64,000 nucleotides of DNA from Frisingicoccus caecimuris (GTDB lineage: Bacteria; Bacillota; Clostridia; Lachnospirales; Lachnospiraceae): positions 1-64,000 of the forward strand of contig NZ_SLXA01000002.1 in NCBI RefSeq assembly GCF_004340975.1, read 5' to 3'. Position 1 is the first letter of the stretch. Each line of letters begins with the position of its first letter. The position numbers were made by a program, and so were the translations under genes. The notes under the pieces were generated by a model. That model saw nothing but the letters and a program-made list of their open reading frames with translations. It searched no databases and was not told where the DNA came from. Below are positions 1-7,238 of this stretch, piece by piece.

Positions 1-10
1 AATTTTACAC

Positions 11-48
11 CAAGAGCCGGACTTTTCGAAGCCCGGCTCTTGCTTTTG
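11..48 (+). terminator. Intrinsic terminator-like hairpin
   Basis: A perfect 10-bp stem, CAAGAGCCGG (11-20) with CCGGCTCTTG (33-42), is followed by CTTTTGG. It probably ends a gene left of the window. A second inverted repeat at 60-95 and another at about 131-174 (GTAAAGGA/TCCTTTAC) follow. No gene is visible in bases 1-208. Confidence 0.6.
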
Positions 49-208
49 GTAAAAAAAGTGCTGCCGCACTAATTTTTATTTAGTGCGACAGCTCCATGTA
101 TCATGGTGGTATTGGCTGTGTCCGTTCCGTAAAGGACTGCCCTACGGCGTATCGGCTTCGCCTTGTTCCTTTACCTCACTGGATATCGACAAACTGGGAT
201 TTGTTTTA

Positions 209-352
209 TTACTTGTTTTCCATAAATCCTATAATCGAAAAAATCAATCCTACACTCCCAATTCCGATAGCAAGTAGCCCCATTCCTGATGAACAAAGAG
301 AGATTATGATAGCAAAAAGTAGTATCGCAATACCTAAACCGATTTTTTTCAT
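209..352 (-). CDS. Small hydrophobic protein, 47 aa
   Basis: A 47-residue protein starts MKKIGLGIAILLF behind a strong AAAGGAGGAG ribosome site, which supports translation. It is almost entirely hydrophobic, with two likely membrane segments (about residues 4-20 and 24-43) joined by a CSSG turn, and ends FMENK. I do not recognise a family. It is the last of a leftward series of small membrane or lipoprotein genes (209-2147) that share the MKK start and similar ribosome sites. They may be immunity-like or paralogous accessory proteins, but nothing in this one shows a function. Confidence 0.6.
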   Translation of the reverse strand: MKKIGLGIAILLFAIIISLCSSGMGLLAIGIGSVGLIFSIIGFMENK

Positions 353-380
353 TGAATCTCCTCCTTTGCAAAATTCTGAT

Positions 381-419
381 TTTTCTATTTCTTTCTCAGT
401 TAAACAGACTGGGATTTAG
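381..419. repeat. 38-bp direct repeat, copy 1
   Basis: The stretch ending CAGACTGGGATTTA is repeated essentially unchanged at 823-861. Both copies lie between adjacent small leftward genes. A shorter diverged copy (AAACTGGGATTTG) lies at 190-203, just after the stop of the 47-aa gene. The pattern suggests the gene series grew by tandem duplication. Confidence 0.6.
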
Positions 420-440
420 CTCTTTTAACTCAAGTGGCAG

Positions 441-776
441 TTATTTCATTTCCACAATAATGGAGCTTTCCATTATTTTAATATCCTCAAAAGAACTGCT
501 ATATAGGCTTTTTGACACATCTTCAAAGGTCAATTTTTCATTGTCCGTAAGAACGACATAATAACTATCTGCCTCAGCATTTGGCATTCTTCCGTCCAGT
601 TCTAATCGAAATGGATATATTGTATCCTCACATTTCCATGTTCCATCATTCATTTTATAGTATGTTATTAGTATTCCATCTTGTTCTGATTGTTTATAGG
701 TTTTAGAAATATCACTCTTTCCGCAACCAGTAACCAATAAAGTATAAAGTACCAAAGCCGTTACTATTTTTTTCAT
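441..776 (-). CDS. Small lipoprotein, 111 aa
   Basis: The N-terminus MKKIVTALVLYTLLVTGCGK is a signal peptide with an LVTGC lipobox, so the mature protein should be lipid-anchored at the outer face of the membrane from Cys18. The remaining 93 residues are polar and acidic, with no motif I recognise; they look like one small alpha/beta domain. It belongs to the leftward run of small genes at 209-2147 and lies between two copies of a 38-bp repeat. Small lipoproteins next to bacteriocin transport genes are sometimes immunity proteins, but here that is only a possibility. Confidence 0.7.
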   Translation of the reverse strand: MKKIVTALVLYTLLVTGCGKSDISKTYKQSEQDGILITYYKMNDGTWKCEDTIYPFRLELDGRMPNAEADSYYVVLTDNEKLTFEDVSKSLYSSSFEDIKIMESSIIVEMK

Positions 777-822
777 TACAATACCGCCTCGTTTTTCAAG
801 ATTAATTTTTACACAAATTCCA

Positions 823-861
823 TTTTTTCTATTTCTTTCTCAGTTAAACAGACTGGGATTT
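823..861. repeat. 38-bp direct repeat, copy 2
   Basis: This is the second copy of the repeat at 381-419, ending CAGACTGGGATTTA. It overlaps the stop codon of the next gene, which ends at 860. It is therefore placed at the 3' side of a gene, as copy 1 is. Confidence 0.6.
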
Positions 862-1111
862 ATATACCAAATCCATTTGTTAATCCAATAACAACCAAAA
901 TCATTCCTGCTATTCGTATTCCCTTTTCTGCATCTTTCCGTTCTAAACGAACTATATTTTGTGGATATACAGGGTTAATGAAAAAGACGAGACCTGTAAA
1001 GGCCCACGCAAGATTATAATATATATCCTTATTGAACCATAAAGAACTTATAAACCCTACAATAACCAAAATCATAGTAGCAATTATTTGCGTTCGGAAA
1101 TTTATTCTCAT
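860..1111 (-). CDS. Small membrane protein, 83 aa
   Basis: The start at 1111 (MRINFRTQ) is preferred because a GGAGGAG ribosome site lies 6 bases before it; an ATG 15 bases further up would overlap that site. Three hydrophobic segments (roughly residues 8-25, 32-48 and 66-82) with a short charged loop containing ERKDAEKG suggest an integral membrane protein. I recognise no characterised family. It belongs to the run of small leftward genes at 209-2147. Confidence 0.65.
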   Translation of the reverse strand: MRINFRTQIIATMILVIVGFISSLWFNKDIYYNLAWAFTGLVFFINPVYPQNIVRLERKDAEKGIRIAGMILVVIGLTNGFGI

Positions 1112-1164
1112 TTTCTGCTCCTCCATAAATTCATTTTTACCACTTTCTATAAACTGGAAATGGT

Positions 1165-1326
1165 CTATTTCTTCATCCTATACATTACTATAAAAATTAT
1201 TGCAAAAACCATAGGGACACAAGCATAGCCTGCTTTTACTTCTCCATGATTAAGTAAAACATATCCTACACCTATCAAGGTTATTATTGTGAATATAATA
1301 CCCAATATTAAATATATCCTTTTCAT
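1165..1326 (-). CDS. Small membrane protein, 53 aa
   Basis: A 53-residue ORF starts MKRIYLILGIIF behind a GAGGT ribosome site and ends MYRMKK. There are two hydrophobic segments (about residues 4-24 and 36-49) separated by a short LNHGEVKAGY loop. The positive ends and hairpin topology resemble its neighbours. No family is recognised. The ribosome site and fit between neighbouring genes support it as real. Confidence 0.6.
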   Translation of the reverse strand: MKRIYLILGIIFTIITLIGVGYVLLNHGEVKAGYACVPMVFAIIFIVMYRMKK

Positions 1327-1341
1327 GCTCATACCTCGAAT

Positions 1342-1656
1342 TTATTTTTTTCTAAATGGTAATGCTATTAAATTACCTAGTAACGCAATAACTGTATACG
1401 CAACTACATAAACCCACGCCGTATAGTTATAAAAAATAAATATAGATGGAATAAGCATAATAAGTACAATCAAAATATACAAAAAGCGAAAACCGTTTCT
1501 AATTCCATAAAAAATAGACGTTACTAAGCATACCAAAGGAACAATCATTAACATAACAATCATTCCGCTCCCTGTGTCTTTTATAAGACACGGAATAACA
1601 TAAAAATCTGCAAGCAATACAATATAAAAAATCATATTCTTTTTTAACTTATCCAT
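1342..1656 (-). CDS. Membrane protein, 104 aa
   Basis: The start at 1656 (MDKLKKNMIF) follows an AAGGAGGGTGG ribosome site. An in-frame ATG further upstream would include that site in the coding region. About four membrane segments fill the protein, which ends LPFRKK. No motif identifies a function. It lies 15 bases before the next small gene in the leftward run, so the two are probably cotranscribed. Confidence 0.7.
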   Translation of the reverse strand: MDKLKKNMIFYIVLLADFYVIPCLIKDTGSGMIVMLMIVPLVCLVTSIFYGIRNGFRFLYILIVLIMLIPSIFIFYNYTAWVYVVAYTVIALLGNLIALPFRKK

Positions 1657-1733
1657 AATTTCCACCCTCCTTGCAAATTCCAATTTTTCCGACTATTTTC
1701 ATGGTAATATTATATCATTCTGATACAATATTG

Positions 1734-2147
1734 TCATTCAGTTTCAATCTTGATTTTGAACATTTCTGGGCGGTCTTTAACATTGTAGACGTAATTATTT
1801 TCTGTGCCTGCTTGATATAAAATTGTAAAATGATTATCCCCAAGTTTTCGACTTAATTCATTTGGATAAACAGAAATACATATTCTATTTGGATATCCTG
1901 TTATGTCATACGAAAAACGTACCTCACGAAAAGTGTTATCTGTACATCGTTCTATTATTTCTTCAGCAAACTTTTCTTTATTTGAAACAAAGAGTTTATT
2001 CGCTATGATAGTCAATCTTTGCTCATAAAATTCACTGGAGCAATTCAGAACACTTGATTCCACCTTAACATCACGTCCATATTGTAAGTAAATCAAAGTG
2101 GTAAAAATACCAATGAATACAAATACCGTAATAAAGCGTTTTTTCAA
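1734..2147 (-). CDS. Membrane-anchored protein, about 137 aa
   Basis: The likely start is a TTG at 2147 (read LKKRFITVFVFIG), six bases after AGGTGG; an in-frame GTG at 2156 overlaps that site. One N-terminal membrane segment (about residues 5-21) is followed by a polar domain of about 115 residues, so most of the protein is probably outside the cell. The domain has two Cys residues but no recognisable motif. Its promoter region faces a Cro-like regulator read the other way, and a perfect 20-bp palindrome lies between them, so the small-gene run may be controlled by that regulator. Confidence 0.65.
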   Translation of the reverse strand: MKKRFITVFVFIGIFTTLIYLQYGRDVKVESSVLNCSSEFYEQRLTIIANKLFVSNKEKFAEEIIERCTDNTFREVRFSYDITGYPNRICISVYPNELSRKLGDNHFTILYQAGTENNYVYNVKDRPEMFKIKIETE

Positions 2148-2163
2148 TATTTCCACCTCTTAC

Positions 2164-2183
2164 AGTGTTCGTATACGAACACT
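2164..2183. promoter_or_regulatory. Perfect 20-bp palindrome, likely operator
   Basis: AGTGTTCGTATACGAACACT reads the same on both strands. It lies between the divergent leftward small-gene run (start about 2147) and the rightward Cro-like regulator (2257). That is the usual position for an autoregulatory operator. Binding by the neighbouring HTH protein is inferred. Confidence 0.55.
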
Positions 2184-2256
2184 ATTATTAAAACAATTTT
2201 ACGCTAATAATAATTACATAGCAACAGAAATTTGTAAGAAAGCGGAAAAGCGTGAA

Positions 2257-2469
2257 ATGATAAAATATGACAAGTTGTGGGAAACAATGAAGTCTAAGGG
2301 AATTACTCAATATGATTTGTATACTCGTTATCATATGAATCGTTCCCAACTAAACAGACTGAGACATAATCGAAATGTAGAAGTAAACACCATAGATAAA
2401 TTGTGTAATATTTTGAATTGTAACATTGAAGATATTATGACGCATTATCCAGACGATAATGTTTTTTAA
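2257..2469 (+). CDS. Cro/XRE-type helix-turn-helix regulator, 70 aa
   Basis: MIKYDKLWETMKSKGITQYD begins a compact HTH domain that fills the whole 70-residue protein; RSQLNRLRHN is the likely recognition-helix region and the C-terminus is CNIEDIMTHYPDDNVF. Such minimal Cro-like proteins are common in Clostridia, often in or beside mobile or accessory DNA. The ATG at 2257 starts the conserved domain; longer in-frame extensions overlap the divergent gene. It probably binds the palindrome at 2164-2183 and controls itself and the divergent genes, by position only. Confidence 0.8.
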   Translation: MIKYDKLWETMKSKGITQYDLYTRYHMNRSQLNRLRHNRNVEVNTIDKLCNILNCNIEDIMTHYPDDNVF

Positions 2470-2559
2470 TGAGTAGCAGAAGTATTTATTAGAACGATAC
2501 CATGCTGAACGATTTCTCCTTTCTGATTGTTATTTTATATCCATGTAGTCAAAATGTAG

Positions 2560-3702
2560 TCACTTGTAGTCAAACAGAATTTGAAGAAATGCTGTATTTT
2601 CGGGGATTTCGAGAGTTCCCCACAGGGTTCGAATCTCCTCCCCGCCATCCATCTGAATCTGGTCCATAAACAATATCCAGACCGGAAAAATATCATAGGA
2701 ATTCTCTGTATTCTTTTGAGCCATCATATATAACGCCATTTTATTGACTTCAAAAACATCATCTGAAATAATCATTTCATACTGACTCTCCACTTTCTCA
2801 GTTAATTCATCCAAAGTAAGCAATGATACCGGCTTCTTTTCCTCAGAAGGATTCATTTCAAATAATTTATCAATATCCAAGCGTTGAATGCCTTCCTCTG
2901 AATAAATCACTTCAACCCCTGTATAGCACGCCTCCACATTCTTCATGACGTTTCCATACACATAATATAAAGGCAATCCTTCAATTTTCTGACGCACAAA
3001 ACAATAATAACAACTATCCTGATCATTCCACGATTCTTTATATTTACTTGTATCTTCATTTCCATACATATCACTGGCATATTCTTCCTGTTCCAGTATC
3101 TTATAATCCATCGCATATATCGATGGTATAAAATCCATATCCGATTCAAAACCGATACGATTCAAAACCGACAATATTTCCTCATATACATCCTCACCAC
3201 TCATAAATTTCAATTCACCATTGAGTTCATATCTATCCAGATTGTACCGGGAACGGCCGGATTCAGGGTATACGCATCTCAAAATATAATTTGAAAAAGG
3301 CAGTGAAAAGGTCAATGATTCCCCGTTAATGTGAAAATACTCCTTATTTGTGCCAACATAATGTTTGGATTTAAGCATTTTCCCATTGTCCCCGAGAACA
3401 TCCCCTTCGTGGATTTCTTTGACTTCTCTATCCTTAAAAAACGCATCATAAGCCGAATTCATGTCATATCCCGCCCGCTTTGCTGTAAAGCGTTCCAGTC
3501 CATTTACATCTGCTTTCTCCGGCACCACGATTACCGTTTTAAAATTCAACTTATCATATGCTTTTTCATAATATTCGGGAAATTCCACTGTCACTGCTTC
3601 CTGATTTATTTCCCCCTTTACCGGCGGTTCCATCTTTTGACATCCGCTCACATAGACCGCCAGGCAAACCATACACCAAAAAAAGCCAAAACTCTTTTTC
3701 AT
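2560..3702 (-). CDS. Large lipoprotein, 380 aa, under regulon promoter A
   Basis: The start at 3702 (MKKSFGFFW) follows AGGAGGAG. A signal peptide ends in a VSGC lipobox, anchoring the protein at Cys21. The remaining 360 residues are polar and acidic with several aromatic-rich stretches; I recognise no domain. Extracytoplasmic lipoproteins in lantibiotic loci can act in self-protection, which is possible here because its promoter shares the two-half-site module found before the lantibiotic genes. The leader between promoter and start is about 150 bases. The stop codon lies at the edge of three TGACTACA-like repeats (2543-2568). The downstream gap to 2469 has no gene. Confidence 0.75.
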   Translation of the reverse strand: MKKSFGFFWCMVCLAVYVSGCQKMEPPVKGEINQEAVTVEFPEYYEKAYDKLNFKTVIVVPEKADVNGLERFTAKRAGYDMNSAYDAFFKDREVKEIHEGDVLGDNGKMLKSKHYVGTNKEYFHINGESLTFSLPFSNYILRCVYPESGRSRYNLDRYELNGELKFMSGEDVYEEILSVLNRIGFESDMDFIPSIYAMDYKILEQEEYASDMYGNEDTSKYKESWNDQDSCYYCFVRQKIEGLPLYYVYGNVMKNVEACYTGVEVIYSEEGIQRLDIDKLFEMNPSEEKKPVSLLTLDELTEKVESQYEMIISDDVFEVNKMALYMMAQKNTENSYDIFPVWILFMDQIQMDGGEEIRTLWGTLEIPENTAFLQILFDYK

Positions 3703-3855
3703 AAGCCACTCCTCCTCTATAAGTATTTTAATAAAATCAATCTGCAAATTAATATAAATATTATCAATCGTTGTAATATAAAACTTTCAACAATACAATA
3801 CCTCCCCTTTCTTCTGACATCGATATCACCATATTTCATCAAATTTGATAATTCA

Positions 3856-3920
3856 ATTATATATTCATAATTGTGCAAAAACAAGAAGGTGGCCATCAAC
3901 GACACGTTTCAGGCCACCAA
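3856..3920 (-). promoter_or_regulatory. Regulon promoter A (LytTR-type direct repeats plus -10)
   Basis: On the minus strand, TGGTGGCCTGAAA (GGCC core 3912-3915) and GTTGATGGCC (core 3891-3894) are direct half-sites 21 bp apart. A TATAAT -10 (3856-3861) lies 29 bp from the near half-site. The layout matches copies B-E and the known geometry of LytTR-regulator sites. It reads toward the 380-aa lipoprotein gene. Confidence 0.7.
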
Positions 3921-3934
3921 CTGCACTTTTCTAT

Positions 3935-4297
3935 TTACTTTTTATAACTCCTCACTTGCAATACGGTATTTGTAATCATCAAAGCCAACAAGAAAATAAA
4001 AATATTCCAGCTATAATGCCACCAGTAAACTAACATTAAGCTTATTAAAATGATAACTGAGATACTTTCAGTAATCATATATATTTTATAAGCAACCTTA
4101 CGGGAAAAGAAATTTTTGAGTCCAAAAACAAAAGCAAGACAAACTTCATATAGATAAATCAGATAAGCATATTCTGTTTGAAAAGTATTCGCTATTTCAT
4201 TTCTGATCACATCATACAATGGCTGAAAACAAATAATCAAAACCCAAAATACCAAACATAACCCACAGTAAAAAAACTTATATTCAAATCGACTCAT
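3935..4297 (-). CDS. Membrane protein, 120 aa
   Basis: The start MSRFEYKFFY follows an AATGGAGGTG ribosome site. Four hydrophobic segments (about residues 9-27, 44-60, 71-90 and 94-112) show a small integral membrane protein ending VRSYKK. No family is recognised. It is third in a leftward set (4912-5241, 4348-4836, this gene) whose upstream side now abuts the mobile element at 5.3-12.6 kb. Its 3' end runs up to regulon promoter A. Confidence 0.7.
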   Translation of the reverse strand: MSRFEYKFFYCGLCLVFWVLIICFQPLYDVIRNEIANTFQTEYAYLIYLYEVCLAFVFGLKNFFSRKVAYKIYMITESISVIILISLMLVYWWHYSWNIFIFLLALMITNTVLQVRSYKK

Positions 4298-4347
4298 AGA
4301 ACACCTCCATTATTCTGCTTCAATATTCTCTCTGACATTTTCCGGAT

Positions 4348-4836
4348 TTAAGACGATTTTTTATTGCTATACCGCAAACACATTATATTATGTATGACCC
4401 CAATAATCACTAAAACTGTCGCCAGATAAAATCCTATTCTGTAGACCGGAACAATATAATTCCCCAGGCGCTGCATAAACAGCTCATGCTCATAAATCCG
4501 AAATAATTGTCGATGTTCTTCCGAATACAAAACAAACAATGGCGCTGTAATAAATTGGAATATAAGCAGGATTTTACTGATCATAGCAATCACATACCCT
4601 TTATGATTCTCAATGACCAGATATTGAATTAATAAACATAAAATATAAGTGATAAATATACTGCCGCCATTAAATGTAAATATTTGCATACCATTTATTG
4701 ATTGAAAAAAGATTTCTATATTATCGGCATCCAGGACCGACGGAACGGTTGACCTGTACCACTCTATCGGAAAAAGAAGCATAATAGCTAATAAACATGC
4801 CATACCAAAATATTTTCTCATTTTTTCTTTCATCAT
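4348..4836 (-). CDS. Membrane protein, 162 aa
   Basis: Two ATGs in a row (4836, and 4821 at MRKYFG) follow GGGGGAGG; I keep the first. The protein has an N-terminal membrane segment, an extracytoplasmic stretch around WYRSTVPSVLDADN, then three more membrane segments, and ends in a basic RYSNKKSS tail. No family is recognised. It is probably cotranscribed with the genes on either side. Confidence 0.7.
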   Translation of the reverse strand: MMKEKMRKYFGMACLLAIMLLFPIEWYRSTVPSVLDADNIEIFFQSINGMQIFTFNGGSIFITYILCLLIQYLVIENHKGYVIAMISKILLIFQFITAPLFVLYSEEHRQLFRIYEHELFMQRLGNYIVPVYRIGFYLATVLVIIGVIHNIMCLRYSNKKSS

Positions 4837-4911
4837 ATCTCTTTGCCTCCCCCGTAAAAGACACCGATGCGCCCAACTCTTTTATCAAATCAGATTCTAT
4901 TCTATCATTCC

Positions 4912-5241
4912 TTATGCCCTACCATATTTTGTCAACAAATCATCAATTACTTCTTTTTGCTCGGGTACATGATATATACATATATGCTGTTTATATTTTC
5001 TTCCCACTTTGCCATAAACAGAGATTTCAACATCGCTTTTCCGCTCGTATTTATAAATACTCTCCCAGGGAATTATTCCATGTTTACAATCAATACCAAT
5101 GTTTCCGAACGATATGTTTTTAGCTTCTGAAATTAACATAGAAATACACGCCAATAAAAGTGCTTCAATCCATATTAAATATTCCCACAATGGCATAATA
5201 TTCTCTAACAGTATCCATTCACCGATACAATTTAAATACAT
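4912..5241 (-). CDS. Membrane protein with small soluble domain, 109 aa; possibly 5'-truncated
   Basis: One clear membrane segment (WIEALLLACISMLI) precedes a soluble C-terminal domain of about 65 residues whose GIDCKHGIIPWESIYKYE stretch resembles the C-terminal beta-rich part of PH-like or DUF5673-type bacterial membrane proteins. That similarity is an impression. Those proteins usually have more than one membrane helix. The reading frame stays open upstream of the first ATG toward the mobile element at 5.3 kb, so the original N-terminus may have been lost on insertion. A weak AGGGG site before MYLNCIG may give a shorter product. Confidence 0.5.
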   Translation of the reverse strand: MYLNCIGEWILLENIMPLWEYLIWIEALLLACISMLISEAKNISFGNIGIDCKHGIIPWESIYKYERKSDVEISVYGKVGRKYKQHICIYHVPEQKEVIDDLLTKYGRA

Positions 5242-5303
5242 AACCCCTATAATTTGCTGATGTGTGATAAAGAAGTAAAAGAAGTGTAAAAAATTTTGCC
5301 GTT

Positions 5304-5336
5304 CCTATCCGGCACTTGCGCATTGTGTCGGATAGG
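5304..5336 (-). terminator. Hairpin after recombinase gene of element 1
   Basis: CCTATCCG (5304-5311) pairs with CGGATAGG (5329-5336). On the minus strand a run of T follows a few bases later, at 5289-5295. It lies just past the recombinase stop codon and may also mark the element's end. Confidence 0.55.
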
Positions 5337-5344
5337 TCGGGCGG

Positions 5345-6955
5345 TCATTCGGGCAAGTCTACTTTGCCGACGAAAGAGTAATAGATTTCAATTTCCTGTC
5401 TGCGGGTTCCGTTCTCGTCATAGCTGCACTCATGCACTATGATTTTCTCTACAAACTCCCGCAACAGGGTAGGGGTAAGTTCTTCAAAATTCATGTTCTT
5501 GCGGACGATATTCATAAACTTTCCGGCGTTTACGGTGGCTTCCTGTGCTTTGGAAAGTTCCGCCTGTAATGCGGCGGCTCGCTCTTTCAGTTCTTTCTGC
5601 TCGGCTTCATAGTCTGCCGACAGTTCCGTAAACCGTTCATCAGAAATGCGCCCGGTCACGCTGTCCTCATACAACCGCTTGAAGATAGCGGATAGTTCGC
5701 CGATACGCTTCTCGGCGGCTTCCAGTTCCTTTTTCTTTGCGGCGTTCCTGCGCTTGCCCCCGTCCTCGTTCTGCTCAATCAGCAGCTTCATAAAGCGGGC
5801 TTCGTGCTTCGCCGCATAGCTGGTAACTTTCCGCAGATTATCTGTCACTCCGGCGGTCAACAGGTCGGTGCGGATAAAGTGCGCCGTACAGTCATGGGTA
5901 CGCTTCTTGTAGCTGCCGCAGATGTAGCAATCCTGTTTCCGGGCGGCGTTCTGGTAACGCTGCTGATAAAGGACGCTACCGCAGTCGGCGCAGAACAGCA
6001 AACCGGAAAACAAGCCCACTTCATCATAGCGGTTCGGGCGTTTGCGCTGCTTTCGTAACTCCTGCACTCGCTCCCAAATATCCCCGTCAATGATAGGCTC
6101 ATGGTGGTCTGGGAAAATCGCCTGTTTCTCAATGGGGTTCTCTACGCTGTGCTTGGTCTTGTAGGACGGCTTCTCCGTTTTGAAGTTTACCAGACAGCCC
6201 GTGTACTCCCTGTTTTCAAGGATATGTACAACGGTGTTCGTCGCCCACTTGCACTCATAGCCGGGGTGGTAGCGGCGGGTGCTGCCCGTCCTGCGGTATT
6301 CCAGCGTCCCTGGCGTGGGGATCTGCTGCTCCGTGAGCATACGGGCGATTTTGGTCGGCCCGTTCCCGGCAAGGCACAAGCTGTATATCTGCTTGACTAC
6401 GGGGGCGGCTTCCTCGTCAATGATGAAATTTTCGTCCTCGTCCATGAGGTAGCCGTACACGGGCTTGCTTGTGACAGGCTTGCCGCTCATGCCCTTAGAC
6501 CGTTTTACTGCCTTGATTTTCTTGCTCGTATCTCTCACCAGCCATTCATTGAAAATGTTCCGCAGCGGGGCAAAATCATTGTCGCCCTGTGCGCTGTCCA
6601 CTCCGTCATTGATAGCGATAAAGCGGACGCCTTTCTGCGGGAATATCATTTCTGTGTACATTCCCACTTGCAGGTAGTTTCGCCCTAATCGTGACATATC
6701 CTTGACTATGACGGTGCCGACTTTCCCGGCTTCAATGTCTGCAAGCATGGCTTGGAAGCCCGGTCTTTGGAAGTTCGCCCCAGAATAACCGTCGTCTGTG
6801 TACCATTGCAGATTAGAAAAGCCGTTCTGCTTTGCATAGGTTTCAAGAATACGTTTCTGGTTTGAAATAGAATTGCTCTCGCCTTGCAGTTCGTCCTCGT
6901 GGGATAATCTCGGATAAAGGGCGGTAATAAGGTTTCGGGTGGTCTGTCTTAACAT
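5345..6955 (-). CDS. Large serine recombinase of element 1, 536 aa
   Basis: It catalyses integration and excision of element 1 through a serine-linked strand exchange. The resolvase domain (about residues 10-155) has the catalytic serine in YPRLS (Ser18) and the VKDMSRLGRNYLQVG motif. The recombinase domain (about 165-290) is followed by a zinc ribbon (CADCG and CYICG pairs), a coiled coil rich in E and K (about 400-475), and a C-terminal domain typical of the 530-560-residue Clostridial group. The start at 6955 follows GGAGG. It is the last gene of the element and reads toward the left junction. The protein looks intact. Confidence 0.92.
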   Translation of the reverse strand: MLRQTTRNLITALYPRLSHEDELQGESNSISNQKRILETYAKQNGFSNLQWYTDDGYSGANFQRPGFQAMLADIEAGKVGTVIVKDMSRLGRNYLQVGMYTEMIFPQKGVRFIAINDGVDSAQGDNDFAPLRNIFNEWLVRDTSKKIKAVKRSKGMSGKPVTSKPVYGYLMDEDENFIIDEEAAPVVKQIYSLCLAGNGPTKIARMLTEQQIPTPGTLEYRRTGSTRRYHPGYECKWATNTVVHILENREYTGCLVNFKTEKPSYKTKHSVENPIEKQAIFPDHHEPIIDGDIWERVQELRKQRKRPNRYDEVGLFSGLLFCADCGSVLYQQRYQNAARKQDCYICGSYKKRTHDCTAHFIRTDLLTAGVTDNLRKVTSYAAKHEARFMKLLIEQNEDGGKRRNAAKKKELEAAEKRIGELSAIFKRLYEDSVTGRISDERFTELSADYEAEQKELKERAAALQAELSKAQEATVNAGKFMNIVRKNMNFEELTPTLLREFVEKIIVHECSYDENGTRRQEIEIYYSFVGKVDLPE

Positions 6956-7055
6956 AGTGTCCTCCATTTCCGACAGCCAGCCCCACTATTCCGTAGCTTT
7001 ATTGTACCACGGAACAGGGGCGGTTGTATAGCGGTTTCTGCTTCTTTACGTCCCG

Positions 7056-7238
7056 TCAAATTGCCGATTTTTGTGTAGCAGCTTCGGCTTCCAGTACTTT
7101 CATCATTTTGTCGGCGGCGGTGGCGGTGGTGTTCTCCTTGAAATAGCCGGAAACGACAAGGACAGAGTTGCCTACACGGATTTCCGTCACGCAATCCGGG
7201 CGGCGGGCGGTGCGGTCATGCTTTGGGGTGTTGGTCAT
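7056..7238 (-). CDS. TnpW-like small transposon protein, 60 aa
   Basis: MTNTPKHDRTARRPDCVTEI begins a 60-residue protein that matches, from memory, the TnpW family carried beside TnpX-type serine recombinases in Clostridial elements. Its role is unknown. The stretch IRVGNSVLVVSGYFKENTTA is the most characteristic part. The start at 7238 follows AAAGGAGAG and overlaps the stop of the DnaC-like gene by four bases, which indicates translational coupling. Confidence 0.75.
   Translation of the reverse strand: MTNTPKHDRTARRPDCVTEIRVGNSVLVVSGYFKENTTATAADKMMKVLEAEAATQKSAI

Noticed and set aside
2543-2568. Three TGACTACA-like repeats at the end of the 380-aa gene
   Set aside because: I considered an attachment site, but there is no recombinase next to it and no second copy; it may be chance or polymerase slippage.
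6101-6688. Long rightward frame of 195 codons opposite the element 1 recombinase
   Set aside because: It is the complement of a clear recombinase gene in GC-rich DNA, lacks a ribosome site and has no recognisable domain.
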